From contig CAVWMN010000003.1 of NCBI GenBank assembly GCA_963756115.1, positions 1,116,001 through 1,180,000 on the forward strand: DNA of 64,000 nt. Direction: 5' to 3'. Origin of the DNA: JTS-RE37 sp963756115 (GTDB taxonomy: Bacteria > Bacteroidota > Bacteroidia > Flavobacteriales > Flavobacteriaceae). Below are positions 48,873-56,989 of the stretch, in pieces (within the stretch, counting starts at the first letter, position 1; every line of letters starts with the position of its first letter). The position numbers and the translations under genes were made by a program. Below the pieces are notes generated by a model. It was not told where the DNA came from and made no database searches. It saw only the letters and a program-made list of their open reading frames with translations.

Positions 48873-49544
48873 GTGGGAAGCAAAAACAAGCTCAAACGTT
48901 TTCGGGACAACGAATCCTTCAGCAATGTTATACAGCCTGGCAGGCTGACAATCCTTAACGGGGAATTCCCTTTAAAAGGCAACTGGAACCGCCATTTCGG
49001 GAATGAAAATCCCATCATACTGGAACTTGGCTGTGGAAAAGGGGAATATACCATCGGGCTGGCACGGGAACACAGTGACAGGAATTTTATCGGGATAGAC
49101 ATAAAAGGAGCACGTTTCTGGAAGGGAGCCAAATTCGCGCTGGAGGAAAAAATAGGGAATGTTGCATTTCTCAGGACCCAGATAGAACTGATAGATCAGC
49201 TATTTAACCCACAGGAGGTTGCAGAGATCTGGATCACTTTTCCCGACCCGCAGATCAAATATAAACGGACGAAACACCGGCTTACGAATGCGGTATTCCT
49301 GGAGAAATACAGAAAGATCCTTGTTCATGGGGGGTACATCCACCTTAAAACCGATAGCGAATTTATGCACGGGTATACCCTGGGGTTGTTGCACGGGCTG
49401 GGGCATGAGATAGTGTATGCAAACCATGACATATACCGGAATGAAGGCAGTCCGGTTGATGTTGTGCGCATACAAACATTCTACGAAAAACAGTACCTTC
49501 AAAAGGACAAACCGATCACTTATATAAAGTTTAGGGTCAGCTAG
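48873..49544 (+). CDS. trmB: tRNA (guanine-N7-)-methyltransferase
   Basis: Methylates G46 of tRNA with S-adenosylmethionine. The 223-residue protein has LELGCGKGEYTIGLA (about 51-65) as the SAM site, IGIDIKGARFWKG, EIWITFPDPQIKYKRTKHRLTN and LKTDSEFMHGYTL, all diagnostic. The start is GTG 48873, reading (M)GSKNKLKRFRDNE, the normal TrmB N-terminus in this family. It begins a run with the LysE and alkyltransferase-like genes, spaced 3 and 2 bases apart. Confidence 0.96.
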   Translation: MGSKNKLKRFRDNESFSNVIQPGRLTILNGEFPLKGNWNRHFGNENPIILELGCGKGEYTIGLAREHSDRNFIGIDIKGARFWKGAKFALEEKIGNVAFLRTQIELIDQLFNPQEVAEIWITFPDPQIKYKRTKHRLTNAVFLEKYRKILVHGGYIHLKTDSEFMHGYTLGLLHGLGHEIVYANHDIYRNEGSPVDVVRIQTFYEKQYLQKDKPITYIKFRVS

Positions 49545-49547
49545 CCA

Positions 49548-50177
49548 ATGGAACACCTGATTATATTGTATTTCGCAACCTTTTCCGCTGCCTTTATGGC
49601 CACTGTTCCGCCGGGCCTGTTGAATATGAATGCGGCAAAGACCAGTGTGGAGAAAGGGAAACTCAACGGGATCATGTTCAGTATAGGCGTTTCTGTTATG
49701 ATTATGATGCAGGCTTATATAGCGGTCCTGATATCCAAGTTTTTATTCCGGAACCCGGAAGTCATCGACCTCCTGCTAAAAATTGCGATTGGTGTCTTCG
49801 CTTTTTTTGCCATTTATTTTTATGTATCGGCCAAGCGGGAAGATTCGCACCAGATGAAGATGGTAAAAACCAGCAAGAAAAACAGTTTTTTTAAAGGAAT
49901 GTTACTGGCTGCCTTAAATTTATTGTCCATCCCTTACTACAGCGGCCTCAATGCGATGTGGAATGCCTCAGGATGGATAAAATTTCAAGTGTGGGATATT
50001 GCGACATTTATCCTTGCCGCCGGATGTGGAACCTTTTCAGTGCTCTATCTGTATACAGTGTATTTCAACAAACTTGAAACGAAGACGCACCGCTTTTCCA
50101 AAAATTCCAATTATGTCCTGAGTGCATTAATGCTGATATTGTTGGTGATAACCATCATCCGAATCGTTTACAAATAA
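49548..50177 (+). CDS. LysE-family exporter
   Basis: A 209-residue inner-membrane protein with about six helices, beginning AAFMATVPPGLLNMNAAKTSVEKGKLNGIMFSIG, the LysE/RhtB pattern with PPG in helix 1. Family members export amino acids or other small metabolites. ALNLLSIPYYSGL in the middle is the second conserved motif. The substrate is not evident. It lies 3 bases after trmB. Confidence 0.88.
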   Translation: MEHLIILYFATFSAAFMATVPPGLLNMNAAKTSVEKGKLNGIMFSIGVSVMIMMQAYIAVLISKFLFRNPEVIDLLLKIAIGVFAFFAIYFYVSAKREDSHQMKMVKTSKKNSFFKGMLLAALNLLSIPYYSGLNAMWNASGWIKFQVWDIATFILAAGCGTFSVLYLYTVYFNKLETKTHRFSKNSNYVLSALMLILLVITIIRIVYK

Positions 50178-50179
50178 CC

Positions 50180-50521
50180 GTGAAGCCCGAAAACGAAAAC
50201 TTTTTTCTGAAGGTCTATGATGTGGCCAGGCAGATCCCGTACGGCCGGGTGACCTCTTACGGGGCCATTGCCAGATACCTTGGGTCAACCCGGGGGGCCC
50301 GGATGGTGGGATGGGCCATGAACGGCTGCCATCATCTCGATGTTCCGGCCCACAGGGTGGTCAACAGGGTAGGATTGTTAAGTGGGAAGCACCATTTCGG
50401 TGGCAGCAACCTGATGCAGCAACTTTTGGAAAACGAAGGTATAGCGATCCGGGATAATAAAATCATCGAATTCGAAAAACACTTTTGGGACCCTGCCCGG
50501 GAATTGGGAGAAGTTCCCTGA
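50180..50521 (+). CDS. Alkyltransferase-like protein (MGMT fold, no active-site Cys)
   Basis: A 113-residue protein with the C-terminal domain of O6-methylguanine methyltransferases: VARQIPYGRVTSYGAIARYLGSTRGARMVGWAMNGC (about 14-49), then VPAHRVVNRVGLLSGKHHFGG. The usual P-C-H-R active site is P-A-H-R (Ala near 57), so it cannot remove alkyl groups itself. This marks an ATL protein, which binds alkylated DNA and hands it to nucleotide excision repair. Start GTG at 50180, 2 bases after the LysE gene. Confidence 0.9.
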   Translation: MKPENENFFLKVYDVARQIPYGRVTSYGAIARYLGSTRGARMVGWAMNGCHHLDVPAHRVVNRVGLLSGKHHFGGSNLMQQLLENEGIAIRDNKIIEFEKHFWDPARELGEVP

Positions 50522-50544
50522 TTGCTGACTTTCAGCATAATCCG

Positions 50545-51894
50545 CTATGCAAAGCTGAGGGTAAATGTTGTATGGTCATTGGATTCCACCGTAATATTCC
50601 CGCCATGGAGCTGCATGATCTGTCTGGAAAGGCTTAGTCCGATCCCAGTGCCGGAACTTTTGGTAGTAAAGAAGGGGACAAAGATTTCGTCGAGCAGTTC
50701 CGGTTGTATCCCGGGGCCGTTATCATATACTTTGATAAATTTTCCCTCTTTTCCACCCATCCCCGCGGTAATTCTGATGATCCCCTTTTCCTGTCCGGCC
50801 AACGACTGTAATGCGTTTTTGCTTAGGTTGATCAAAACCTGCGATATTTGTTTCTCATCAATAAACAGTTCCAGGTCCAGCGGGTTAGCAGAAGCTTCGA
50901 ATTGGATATTGGCAGGTTGGTTTTCCTGTGCCATCAGTATTTTGACACGCTCCAGCAGGCGTTGCACAGGAACCAGCGCCTTATCCGGTACCGGAACGTT
51001 CAGAAAACTCCGGTAAGACTGCACAAATTCCATGAGGTCGTTACCCTGGTTCCTGATCACTTCCAAACCCTTGATCGTATTTCCTATCTGCACTTCCGTA
51101 AGGGCAGCTGGTGGTTTGCCACCACTGGAGTCCTGGTAATATTTAAGGATCGATTCAGAGATAGAAGTAATGGGTGTGATGGTATTCATGATCTCATGGG
51201 TGAGCACCCGGATCAACCTCACCCAGGAATCCGTTTCCTTCTGATCCAGTTCCTTGTGGATATCCTGTGCCACCACTAAAAGCAACTCTTCTGTATTCAG
51301 CGTAATAGATGTCGATTTGAGGGCTATTTGTTTTCGTTCCCTTTCATTGGTGAGTTGTACCAGTTTCCGCTCAAATGGTTTAAGTTCCCTGAATAATCCA
51401 TATAACTTGTGGTCTACCTGGGTTAATTGTCTAATATGGTTTAAGGGCCGGTGTCCCAATAATTCCTCGATACGGGGATTAGCATACAGGATATGGCCCT
51501 TGGTATTGACCGTGAGGATTCCGATGTCTGCCTGTTTCAGTATTTCCTGGTAATATTGCTCCTGGGCCAGTTTCTTAACATGGATCTCCTGTATCATCGT
51601 ATTCAGCATGTTAAGGCTGTGATTGAGTTCTTCCATCGATTTAAGGCTGAGTTTTTCGGGAAAACGCAGGGTGAAATCCTCATTTTTTACAGCTTCAAAA
51701 AAGTAGGCTATTTTCCGGTTGGTATGATTGACGTAGCGGATCAGTAAAATGGTTTGTAGTACCAGGAGGAGGATGAGGATCAGGGAAACGAAATACTGTT
51801 CAAGGATAAAGAAACAGGAGGCAAGGAGAGCAGTCATCGCAAGTAACAGGATACGGAACACCAACTGCAAATATATATGCCTGCTAACCATCAC
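50545..51894 (-). CDS. NtrB-like sensor histidine kinase
   Basis: A 449-residue kinase with two N-terminal membrane helices (about 10-31 and 33-52) and little periplasmic loop, a linker, a PAS domain (about 105-185, ADIGILTVNTKGHILYANPRIEELLGH), HisKA with His in RVLTHEIMNTITPITSI (about residue 236) and HATPase with DNGPGI and GTGIGLSLSRQI. The start overlaps the stop of the sigma-54 regulator gene by 4 bases, so it is that regulator's kinase. Together they are divergent from the efflux operon, their likely target. Confidence 0.94.
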   Translation of the reverse strand: MMVSRHIYLQLVFRILLLAMTALLASCFFILEQYFVSLILILLLVLQTILLIRYVNHTNRKIAYFFEAVKNEDFTLRFPEKLSLKSMEELNHSLNMLNTMIQEIHVKKLAQEQYYQEILKQADIGILTVNTKGHILYANPRIEELLGHRPLNHIRQLTQVDHKLYGLFRELKPFERKLVQLTNERERKQIALKSTSITLNTEELLLVVAQDIHKELDQKETDSWVRLIRVLTHEIMNTITPITSISESILKYYQDSSGGKPPAALTEVQIGNTIKGLEVIRNQGNDLMEFVQSYRSFLNVPVPDKALVPVQRLLERVKILMAQENQPANIQFEASANPLDLELFIDEKQISQVLINLSKNALQSLAGQEKGIIRITAGMGGKEGKFIKVYDNGPGIQPELLDEIFVPFFTTKSSGTGIGLSLSRQIMQLHGGNITVESNDHTTFTLSFA

Positions 51895-53255
51895 CGTTTC
51901 ATTTTTTTCAGTTTGTTGTAGAGTGTTTGCCGCGAGATCCCCAATTGTTCAGCTGCAGCACTGTAGTTACCATCATTTTGGTTAAGGGCTTCCGTAATCA
52001 TTAGTAATTCCATTTCTTCCAGGGTACCCGGTCCGGTCTCGGGGAGCCTCCCGGTTTTGGAATCAAATGGGAAATCTGCTGGTTTTATTACACTGCCATC
52101 GGCGAGGATTACCGCCCGCTCAACGGTATGAAGGAGCTCCCTGATATTCCCCGGCCAGGGATACGCCATCAACTTATCCCGGGCCGCCTGGTTGATCCGA
52201 AGCCCGTGTTTCCCGTATTTGATCGTAAATTTGTTTAAATAGAAGTCAGAAAGTATCAAAATATCATCTTCCCGGTCCCGCAACGGGGGGACTTCAATCC
52301 GGATGGTGTTGATCCGGTACAGGAGGTCTTCCCTGAAAAGTCCATCCGCAACCATCCGGTCCAAATTGCAGTTCGTGGCACAGATAAGCCGGATATCAAC
52401 GGGGATGGCTTTGTTAGAGCCAACCCGTACGATGGTTTTGTTCTGTATAGCTGACAACAATTTAGCCTGTGACTGAAGGGAGAGGTTGCCAATTTCGTCA
52501 AGGAATAAGGTGCCCCCGCTGGCGGCTTCAAACTTTCCAGCCCGGTCGTCCTTGGCATCCGTAAAGGAACCTTTCAAATGGCCAAACAACTCACTTTCAA
52601 AGAGGTTTTCGGAAATAGAGCCCATATCTACGCCAATAAATACTTCCCCCCTCCTTGCAGATAACTTATGCAGCTCTCTGGCTATCAGTTCCTTGCCGGT
52701 TCCATTTTCCCCCGTTACCAGCACATTGACATCTGTTTTAGCCACCTTTTGGACCAGGTTCAGGACGGAATTGAGAGCCCTGGAATTCCCGATAATGTAA
52801 TTCTTGTTCTGGTTGATGACCTGTTTTAGATTGCTTTCCTTTTCCTGTAGCTTCCTGACTTCTTTTTCAGATTTTCGAAGCGAATACGCCGCTTTCACAG
52901 TAGCCAGCAATTTGTCGTTGTTCCAGGGTTTTAATACAAAATCCGTTGCTCCCTCCTTAAGGGCTTTAACAGCAAGGTCTATGGCGCCATATGCTGTCAT
53001 CATGATTACAGGTATATGGGGTGCCTTTTTTTTGATCTCCCGTAACCAGAACAGCCCTTCATTGCCCGAATTAACCCCGGCAGAAAAATTCATGTCCAGC
53101 AAAACAATATCGTATTCCGCCAGATCAGGAAAGGAAGAGAGCTGATTTGGATTGGAAAGGGTGACTACCTTTCTGTATTCAAACTGCAACAGAATTTCCA
53201 GGGCGCTTAGAACGCTCCTGTTATCATCTATTACCAGGATTTTTGCCTCTGTCAT
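51891..53255 (-). CDS. Sigma-54-dependent response regulator (NtrC family) for the efflux operon
   Basis: A 454-residue activator: receiver (1-125, Asp54 in LLDMNF), AAA+ domain (about 150-385) with Walker A GENGTGKE (182-189) and Walker B FLDEIGN, and a Fis-type HTH at the end (GNYSAAAEQLGISRQTLYNKLKKM). The sigma-54 contact loop reads GSFTDA (229-234) instead of GAFTGA, a change at the Gly that touches sigma-54. The receiver has an insertion after Asp54 (SAGVNSGNEG). The divergent operon carries a near-consensus -24/-12 promoter at 53414, so activity is expected despite the loop change. Confidence 0.95.
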   Translation of the reverse strand: MTEAKILVIDDNRSVLSALEILLQFEYRKVVTLSNPNQLSSFPDLAEYDIVLLDMNFSAGVNSGNEGLFWLREIKKKAPHIPVIMMTAYGAIDLAVKALKEGATDFVLKPWNNDKLLATVKAAYSLRKSEKEVRKLQEKESNLKQVINQNKNYIIGNSRALNSVLNLVQKVAKTDVNVLVTGENGTGKELIARELHKLSARRGEVFIGVDMGSISENLFESELFGHLKGSFTDAKDDRAGKFEAASGGTLFLDEIGNLSLQSQAKLLSAIQNKTIVRVGSNKAIPVDIRLICATNCNLDRMVADGLFREDLLYRINTIRIEVPPLRDREDDILILSDFYLNKFTIKYGKHGLRINQAARDKLMAYPWPGNIRELLHTVERAVILADGSVIKPADFPFDSKTGRLPETGPGTLEEMELLMITEALNQNDGNYSAAAEQLGISRQTLYNKLKKMKR

Positions 53256-53311
53256 AGTAACTGCTTAAGGTGGTTTAAAGCTACGATTTGAATAAACATA
53301 ATAAACAATAG

Positions 53312-53353
53312 TGTCAAATAATTAGACAAATTGTGTACAAGTATTTTACACAA
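53312..53353. promoter_or_regulatory. Candidate activator sites upstream of the efflux operon
   Basis: Two inverted repeats with 9-base spacers: TGTC-N9-GACA (53312-53328) and TTGTGTA-N9-TACACAA (53331-53353). They end 60-100 bases before the sigma-54 promoter, where an NtrC-type activator should bind. The second contains TTACACA, as in the sites near the PepSY-like genes. Confidence 0.55.
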
Positions 53354-53413
53354 CTATAGTGAACGCAAACTTTACAGGACATTAAACGTCTGATTATCAA
53401 TACACTGAATTCA

Positions 53414-53428
53414 TGGCACAACAATCGC
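53414..53428 (+). promoter_or_regulatory. Sigma-54 promoter of the tripartite efflux operon
   Basis: TGGCAC (53414-53419), five bases, then TCGC (53425-53428): the -24 half is perfect, the -12 half has one change from TTGC, and GG-to-GC spacing is exact. Transcription would start near 53440, leaving a leader of about 14 bases. Confidence 0.8.
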
Positions 53429-53453
53429 ATAGTAAATAGCATAGCTTTAGAAT

Positions 53454-54791
53454 ATGATCTGGAAATTTTGCCTATTTATAGCATGCAGTGTTATGGCCCT
53501 ACAGGCACAGGAGACCTGGACTTTGGATGCTTGTGTTGCCTATGCCCTGGATCACAACCTGCAGGTACGCGACTTTAAGTACAGCGGGGATTCAGACAGG
53601 GAAACCTACCGGCAATCAGTCCGCGATCTATTGCCGAACGTCAATGCATTTTCTGAATACAACATTCGCTTTGGCCGGTCGGTTGACCCTAATGACAATT
53701 CCATTGTCAATACGGATTTCTTCTCCAATAATTACTCACTTCAGGCCAATATGGACCTGTTCCAGGGTTTTCAGAAGTTAAACAGTATCAAAGCTGCATC
53801 TTTTCTCTACAAAGCCGCTCAGGAAGACTATCTGCAACAGGAGTACCTGCTCGCTTTCCGGGTGATGCAGGCCTTTTATGATATCCGGTTCTATGAAGGG
53901 CTGGTAGCCATTTCCGAGGAGCAGCTCGCTGTATCCCAGGGGAATTACGACCTTGTGCAAAGACAGATCGATCTGGGCCTGAAGGCGGGTGCAGACCTGT
54001 ACGAAGCCCGTTCCCTGCTGTTGACGGACAAGTTGAATGTGACCCAGAGCAAGAACCAACTGGTTACTGCAAAGCTTAAACTGATACAGGAAATGAACCT
54101 GGAGGGGGTCCATGATATTGCCATACAATCAGAAATTGCAGATAATTCCGCTACCATTCTTTCGGCCACAATAGATTCGGATTCTATTTTTCAGGAGGCC
54201 CGGGGCTTTTTACCCTTGCTGAAGGCCCAGGAATTACGGGCCAGGGCGGCGAAAAAGCAAATAGCGGTGGCGCGTGGCGAACTATACCCCTCCCTTTCTT
54301 TATTCGGTGGCTACGGGACCGGATATTATGAAACGACCCGGGATAGCCTGGGGACCACCATACCGTTCCGCGATCAGTTCCGGGACAATACTTTTCAGTT
54401 CGTAGGGGTTTCGCTCAATATACCTATCAGCAATGGGTGGTCTGCCAGGTCCCGGATCAAACAACAAAAAATTGCCCATTTAAGGGCCCGGAATGATTAT
54501 GACATACAGGAACAGGAATTATTCAGGACGATCCAACTGCTGGTGCAGGAGTATGAGTCGCTGGTAGTAGAGTACGAGCAAAGCACACAGAAGATGGAAG
54601 CACAGAGCCTTGCTTTTACCATTGCACAGAAACGCTATGAAAAAGGGCTGATCAATGCCCTTGAGCTTTTTACGGCCAAAAACCTGTTGGCAAGTGCCCA
54701 GAACGAGAATTTGCAGGTTCGGCTGCGGTCAGAGGTCAACAAAAGCACGATCAATTTTTACAAGGGTCTGCCGGTATTTGCTATAGAATGA
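53454..54791 (+). CDS. TolC-family outer-membrane efflux protein
   Basis: A 445-residue protein with a signal peptide (MIWKFCLFIACSVMALQAQ) and two outer-membrane efflux repeats rich in long helices. The first begins WTLDACVAYALDHNLQVRDF (about 22-41) and the second ends with ALELFTAKNLLASAQNENLQVR. It forms the trimeric channel of a tripartite pump. It is the first gene of the operon with the adaptor, ATPase and permeases, behind the sigma-54 promoter. Confidence 0.93.
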   Translation: MIWKFCLFIACSVMALQAQETWTLDACVAYALDHNLQVRDFKYSGDSDRETYRQSVRDLLPNVNAFSEYNIRFGRSVDPNDNSIVNTDFFSNNYSLQANMDLFQGFQKLNSIKAASFLYKAAQEDYLQQEYLLAFRVMQAFYDIRFYEGLVAISEEQLAVSQGNYDLVQRQIDLGLKAGADLYEARSLLLTDKLNVTQSKNQLVTAKLKLIQEMNLEGVHDIAIQSEIADNSATILSATIDSDSIFQEARGFLPLLKAQELRARAAKKQIAVARGELYPSLSLFGGYGTGYYETTRDSLGTTIPFRDQFRDNTFQFVGVSLNIPISNGWSARSRIKQQKIAHLRARNDYDIQEQELFRTIQLLVQEYESLVVEYEQSTQKMEAQSLAFTIAQKRYEKGLINALELFTAKNLLASAQNENLQVRLRSEVNKSTINFYKGLPVFAIE

Positions 54792-54865
54792 GTGCTGCAT
54801 CCGATTTGGGGTCTGAGAAAATAGTGGTAAAACCTGAACAGGTATAAGTTTAAGAAATAAGCGAG

Positions 54866-56116
54866 ATGGATATACAACTGGAAAAGAAAAAAGGATTACG
54901 CCCGAAACATTACGGCTATATTGCCCTTGGGCTGTTATTGCTGTTTGCGGGATGGAAAATGATCTTTGGAAGTTCGGTGGCAACCTTCCGGACGGAAAAG
55001 GATAAACTGTCGATTGCAGAAGTAGTTGCGGGTAAGTTTGATGATTACATCACCATCAACGGGAATGTAGCACCTATCGCCACTATTTATATGGATGCAT
55101 ATGAAGGGGGCCGGGTTAAGGAAAAATTAATTGAAGAAGGGGCTACAGTCAAGGAAGGCGATATCATCCTGAAACTGGAAAACCGGGGTTTGTACGAACA
55201 GATCCTGGCCAGTGAAAGCAATCTCGCGCTCAAACAAAACGACCTCCGCTCCACCAAACTTGCATTTGATTCGAGGCAGGTGGAAGGGAAAAAATCGCTT
55301 GCAACTGCAGAATACGAACTCCAGCGCCTCAAAAGGAATTTCGAACAGCAGGAAGCACTGTTCAAGGATGAATTGATATCCAGGGAAGTTTACCTGACTG
55401 CCAAGGAAAATTACGAACTCTCCCGGAAACAGTTCGAGATCGTCAAATTACAGACAGAGCAGGACGATGAGTTGCGCGAAACCTCCCTTTCCGGGCTCGA
55501 TTCGGATTTAGCGCGGATGCAAACTACCTTATCTATGGTTTATGAACGAATCGACCAGCTCAATGTCCGGGCTCCTGCGGACGGGCAGCTGGGATTCCTG
55601 GATGCCGAAATTGGCCAGAGCATAGCCCAGGGGGAACGTATCGGGCAGATCAATGTCCTTACCGATTACAAAATTGAAGCCACCATTGATGAGCATTATA
55701 TTGACCGCGTAATCAGGGACCTTACAGCGGTCCTGGAAAGGGGCGGGAAGGAATACCCCCTGAGGTTGCGGAAAGTATACCCGGAAGTGCGCAATGGCAA
55801 ATTTAAGGTTGATCTTGTCTTTACCGGCGAAAAACCGGAAACCATAAGGACCGGCCAGAGCTACAATATCAAACTGCAATTAGGGGAATCGAGCGATGCC
55901 CTGTTGCTTCCCAAAGGGAGTTTCTTCCAAAGCACGGGTGGGCAATGGATATTCGTCGTAAACCCGGATGGGGAGGAGGCCATGAAACGGGAGATCCGGA
56001 TTGGCAAACAGAACTCCCGTTATTATGAGGTCCTGGAGGGCCTCCAACCCGGAGAACGCGTGATCACAAGCAATTATGACAGTTTTGGGGATGCCGATAA
56101 AATCGTATTGAAATAG
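54866..56116 (+). CDS. HlyD/RND-type periplasmic adaptor
   Basis: A 416-residue membrane fusion protein: anchor helix (about 17-34, YIALGLLLLFAGWKMIFG), lipoyl half-motifs (EGGRVKEKLIEEGATVKEGDIILKLEN near 75-101 and VRAPADGQLGFLDAEIGQSIAQGE near 231-253), a long coiled-coil hairpin between (about 105-220) that reaches the TolC partner, and beta-barrel and membrane-proximal domains to the end. It links the ABC permeases to the outer-membrane channel. It follows the TolC gene by 74 bases. Confidence 0.94.
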   Translation: MDIQLEKKKGLRPKHYGYIALGLLLLFAGWKMIFGSSVATFRTEKDKLSIAEVVAGKFDDYITINGNVAPIATIYMDAYEGGRVKEKLIEEGATVKEGDIILKLENRGLYEQILASESNLALKQNDLRSTKLAFDSRQVEGKKSLATAEYELQRLKRNFEQQEALFKDELISREVYLTAKENYELSRKQFEIVKLQTEQDDELRETSLSGLDSDLARMQTTLSMVYERIDQLNVRAPADGQLGFLDAEIGQSIAQGERIGQINVLTDYKIEATIDEHYIDRVIRDLTAVLERGGKEYPLRLRKVYPEVRNGKFKVDLVFTGEKPETIRTGQSYNIKLQLGESSDALLLPKGSFFQSTGGQWIFVVNPDGEEAMKREIRIGKQNSRYYEVLEGLQPGERVITSNYDSFGDADKIVLK

Positions 56117-56197
56117 CCCGGAGAAAAAGAATGTTAAAAATTGTCACAAAACCACTAGAAGAGAAGTCTTTATATTAATTACTAACCCCATGAGGAA

Positions 56198-56893
56198 ATG
56201 ATACAAATTAAAAATTTAAAAAAGAGTTTCAGGACAGAGGAAGTAGAAACCCTCGCGCTCAACAATGTGAACATGAACATTGCAGAGGGCGAATTTGCGG
56301 CCATAATGGGCCCTTCCGGATGTGGCAAATCCACTTTGCTGAACATCATTGGAATGCTCGACAATCCTACGGAAGGGAGTTACCGCTTCGCGGGCCATGA
56401 GGTAGGCGGTTTAAAGGAGCGACAGCGGACTGAATTGAGAAAGGGGAACCTTGGCTTTGTGTTCCAGAGCTTTAATCTCATTGATGAACTGACTGTTTTT
56501 GAAAATGTCGAATTACCGCTCATCTATCTCAAAATGAGTAAAAATGAGCGCAGGGAAAAGGTAACCAAGGTGCTGGAACGCATGAAAATCGCACACAGGG
56601 CCAAGCATTTTCCCCATCAGCTTTCGGGCGGGCAGCAACAAAGGGTGGCCATTGCCCGGGCGGTTGTCACCAACCCCAAACTGATCCTGGCCGATGAACC
56701 TACTGGAAACCTTGATTCCAAAAACGGAACAGAGGTCATGAACCTGCTAACTGAACTGAACCAGGAAGGAACCACGATCGTCATGGTGACACATTCTGAC
56801 CATGACTCCAATTATGCCCATAGGGTAATCAACCTGTTCGACGGCCAGATCGTTACGGAAAGCCAGAACAGGGCTATGGGTGCAATGGTTTAG
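56198..56893 (+). CDS. MacB/LolD-type ABC transporter ATPase
   Basis: A 231-residue ATP-binding subunit: Walker A GPSGCGKST (about 40-48), Q-loop in GFVFQSFNLIDELTVFENVELPL, signature LSGGQQQRVAIARA (about 142-155), Walker B LILADEPTGNLD and H-loop TIVMVTHSD. It belongs to the LolD/MacB/FtsE class that drives mechanotransmission rather than carrying substrate through the membrane. It is the only ATPase visible for three following permeases. Spacing: 81 bases after the adaptor. Confidence 0.96.
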   Translation: MIQIKNLKKSFRTEEVETLALNNVNMNIAEGEFAAIMGPSGCGKSTLLNIIGMLDNPTEGSYRFAGHEVGGLKERQRTELRKGNLGFVFQSFNLIDELTVFENVELPLIYLKMSKNERREKVTKVLERMKIAHRAKHFPHQLSGGQQQRVAIARAVVTNPKLILADEPTGNLDSKNGTEVMNLLTELNQEGTTIVMVTHSDHDSNYAHRVINLFDGQIVTESQNRAMGAMV

Positions 56894-56904
56894 GAAAAAC
56901 AAAT

Positions 56905-56972
56905 CCCGTACATCGGGTAAACCTGCTCCAGGTTTAAAAAAGGGAGTTTATTCATCTACCGATAGCTATCGG
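56905..56972 (+). repeat. Three consecutive hairpins between ATPase and first permease gene
   Basis: CCCG-TACAT-CGGG (56905-56917), TAAACCT-GCTCC-AGGTTTA (56918-56936) and the perfect 14-bp palindrome CCGATAGCTATCGG (56959-56972) follow one another in the 96-base gap. The last palindrome resembles a short repeat I recall as common between flavobacterial genes. The stems may tune ATPase-to-permease expression or mRNA decay. Confidence 0.6.
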
Positions 56973-56989
56973 GACAAAATCAATCGGTC

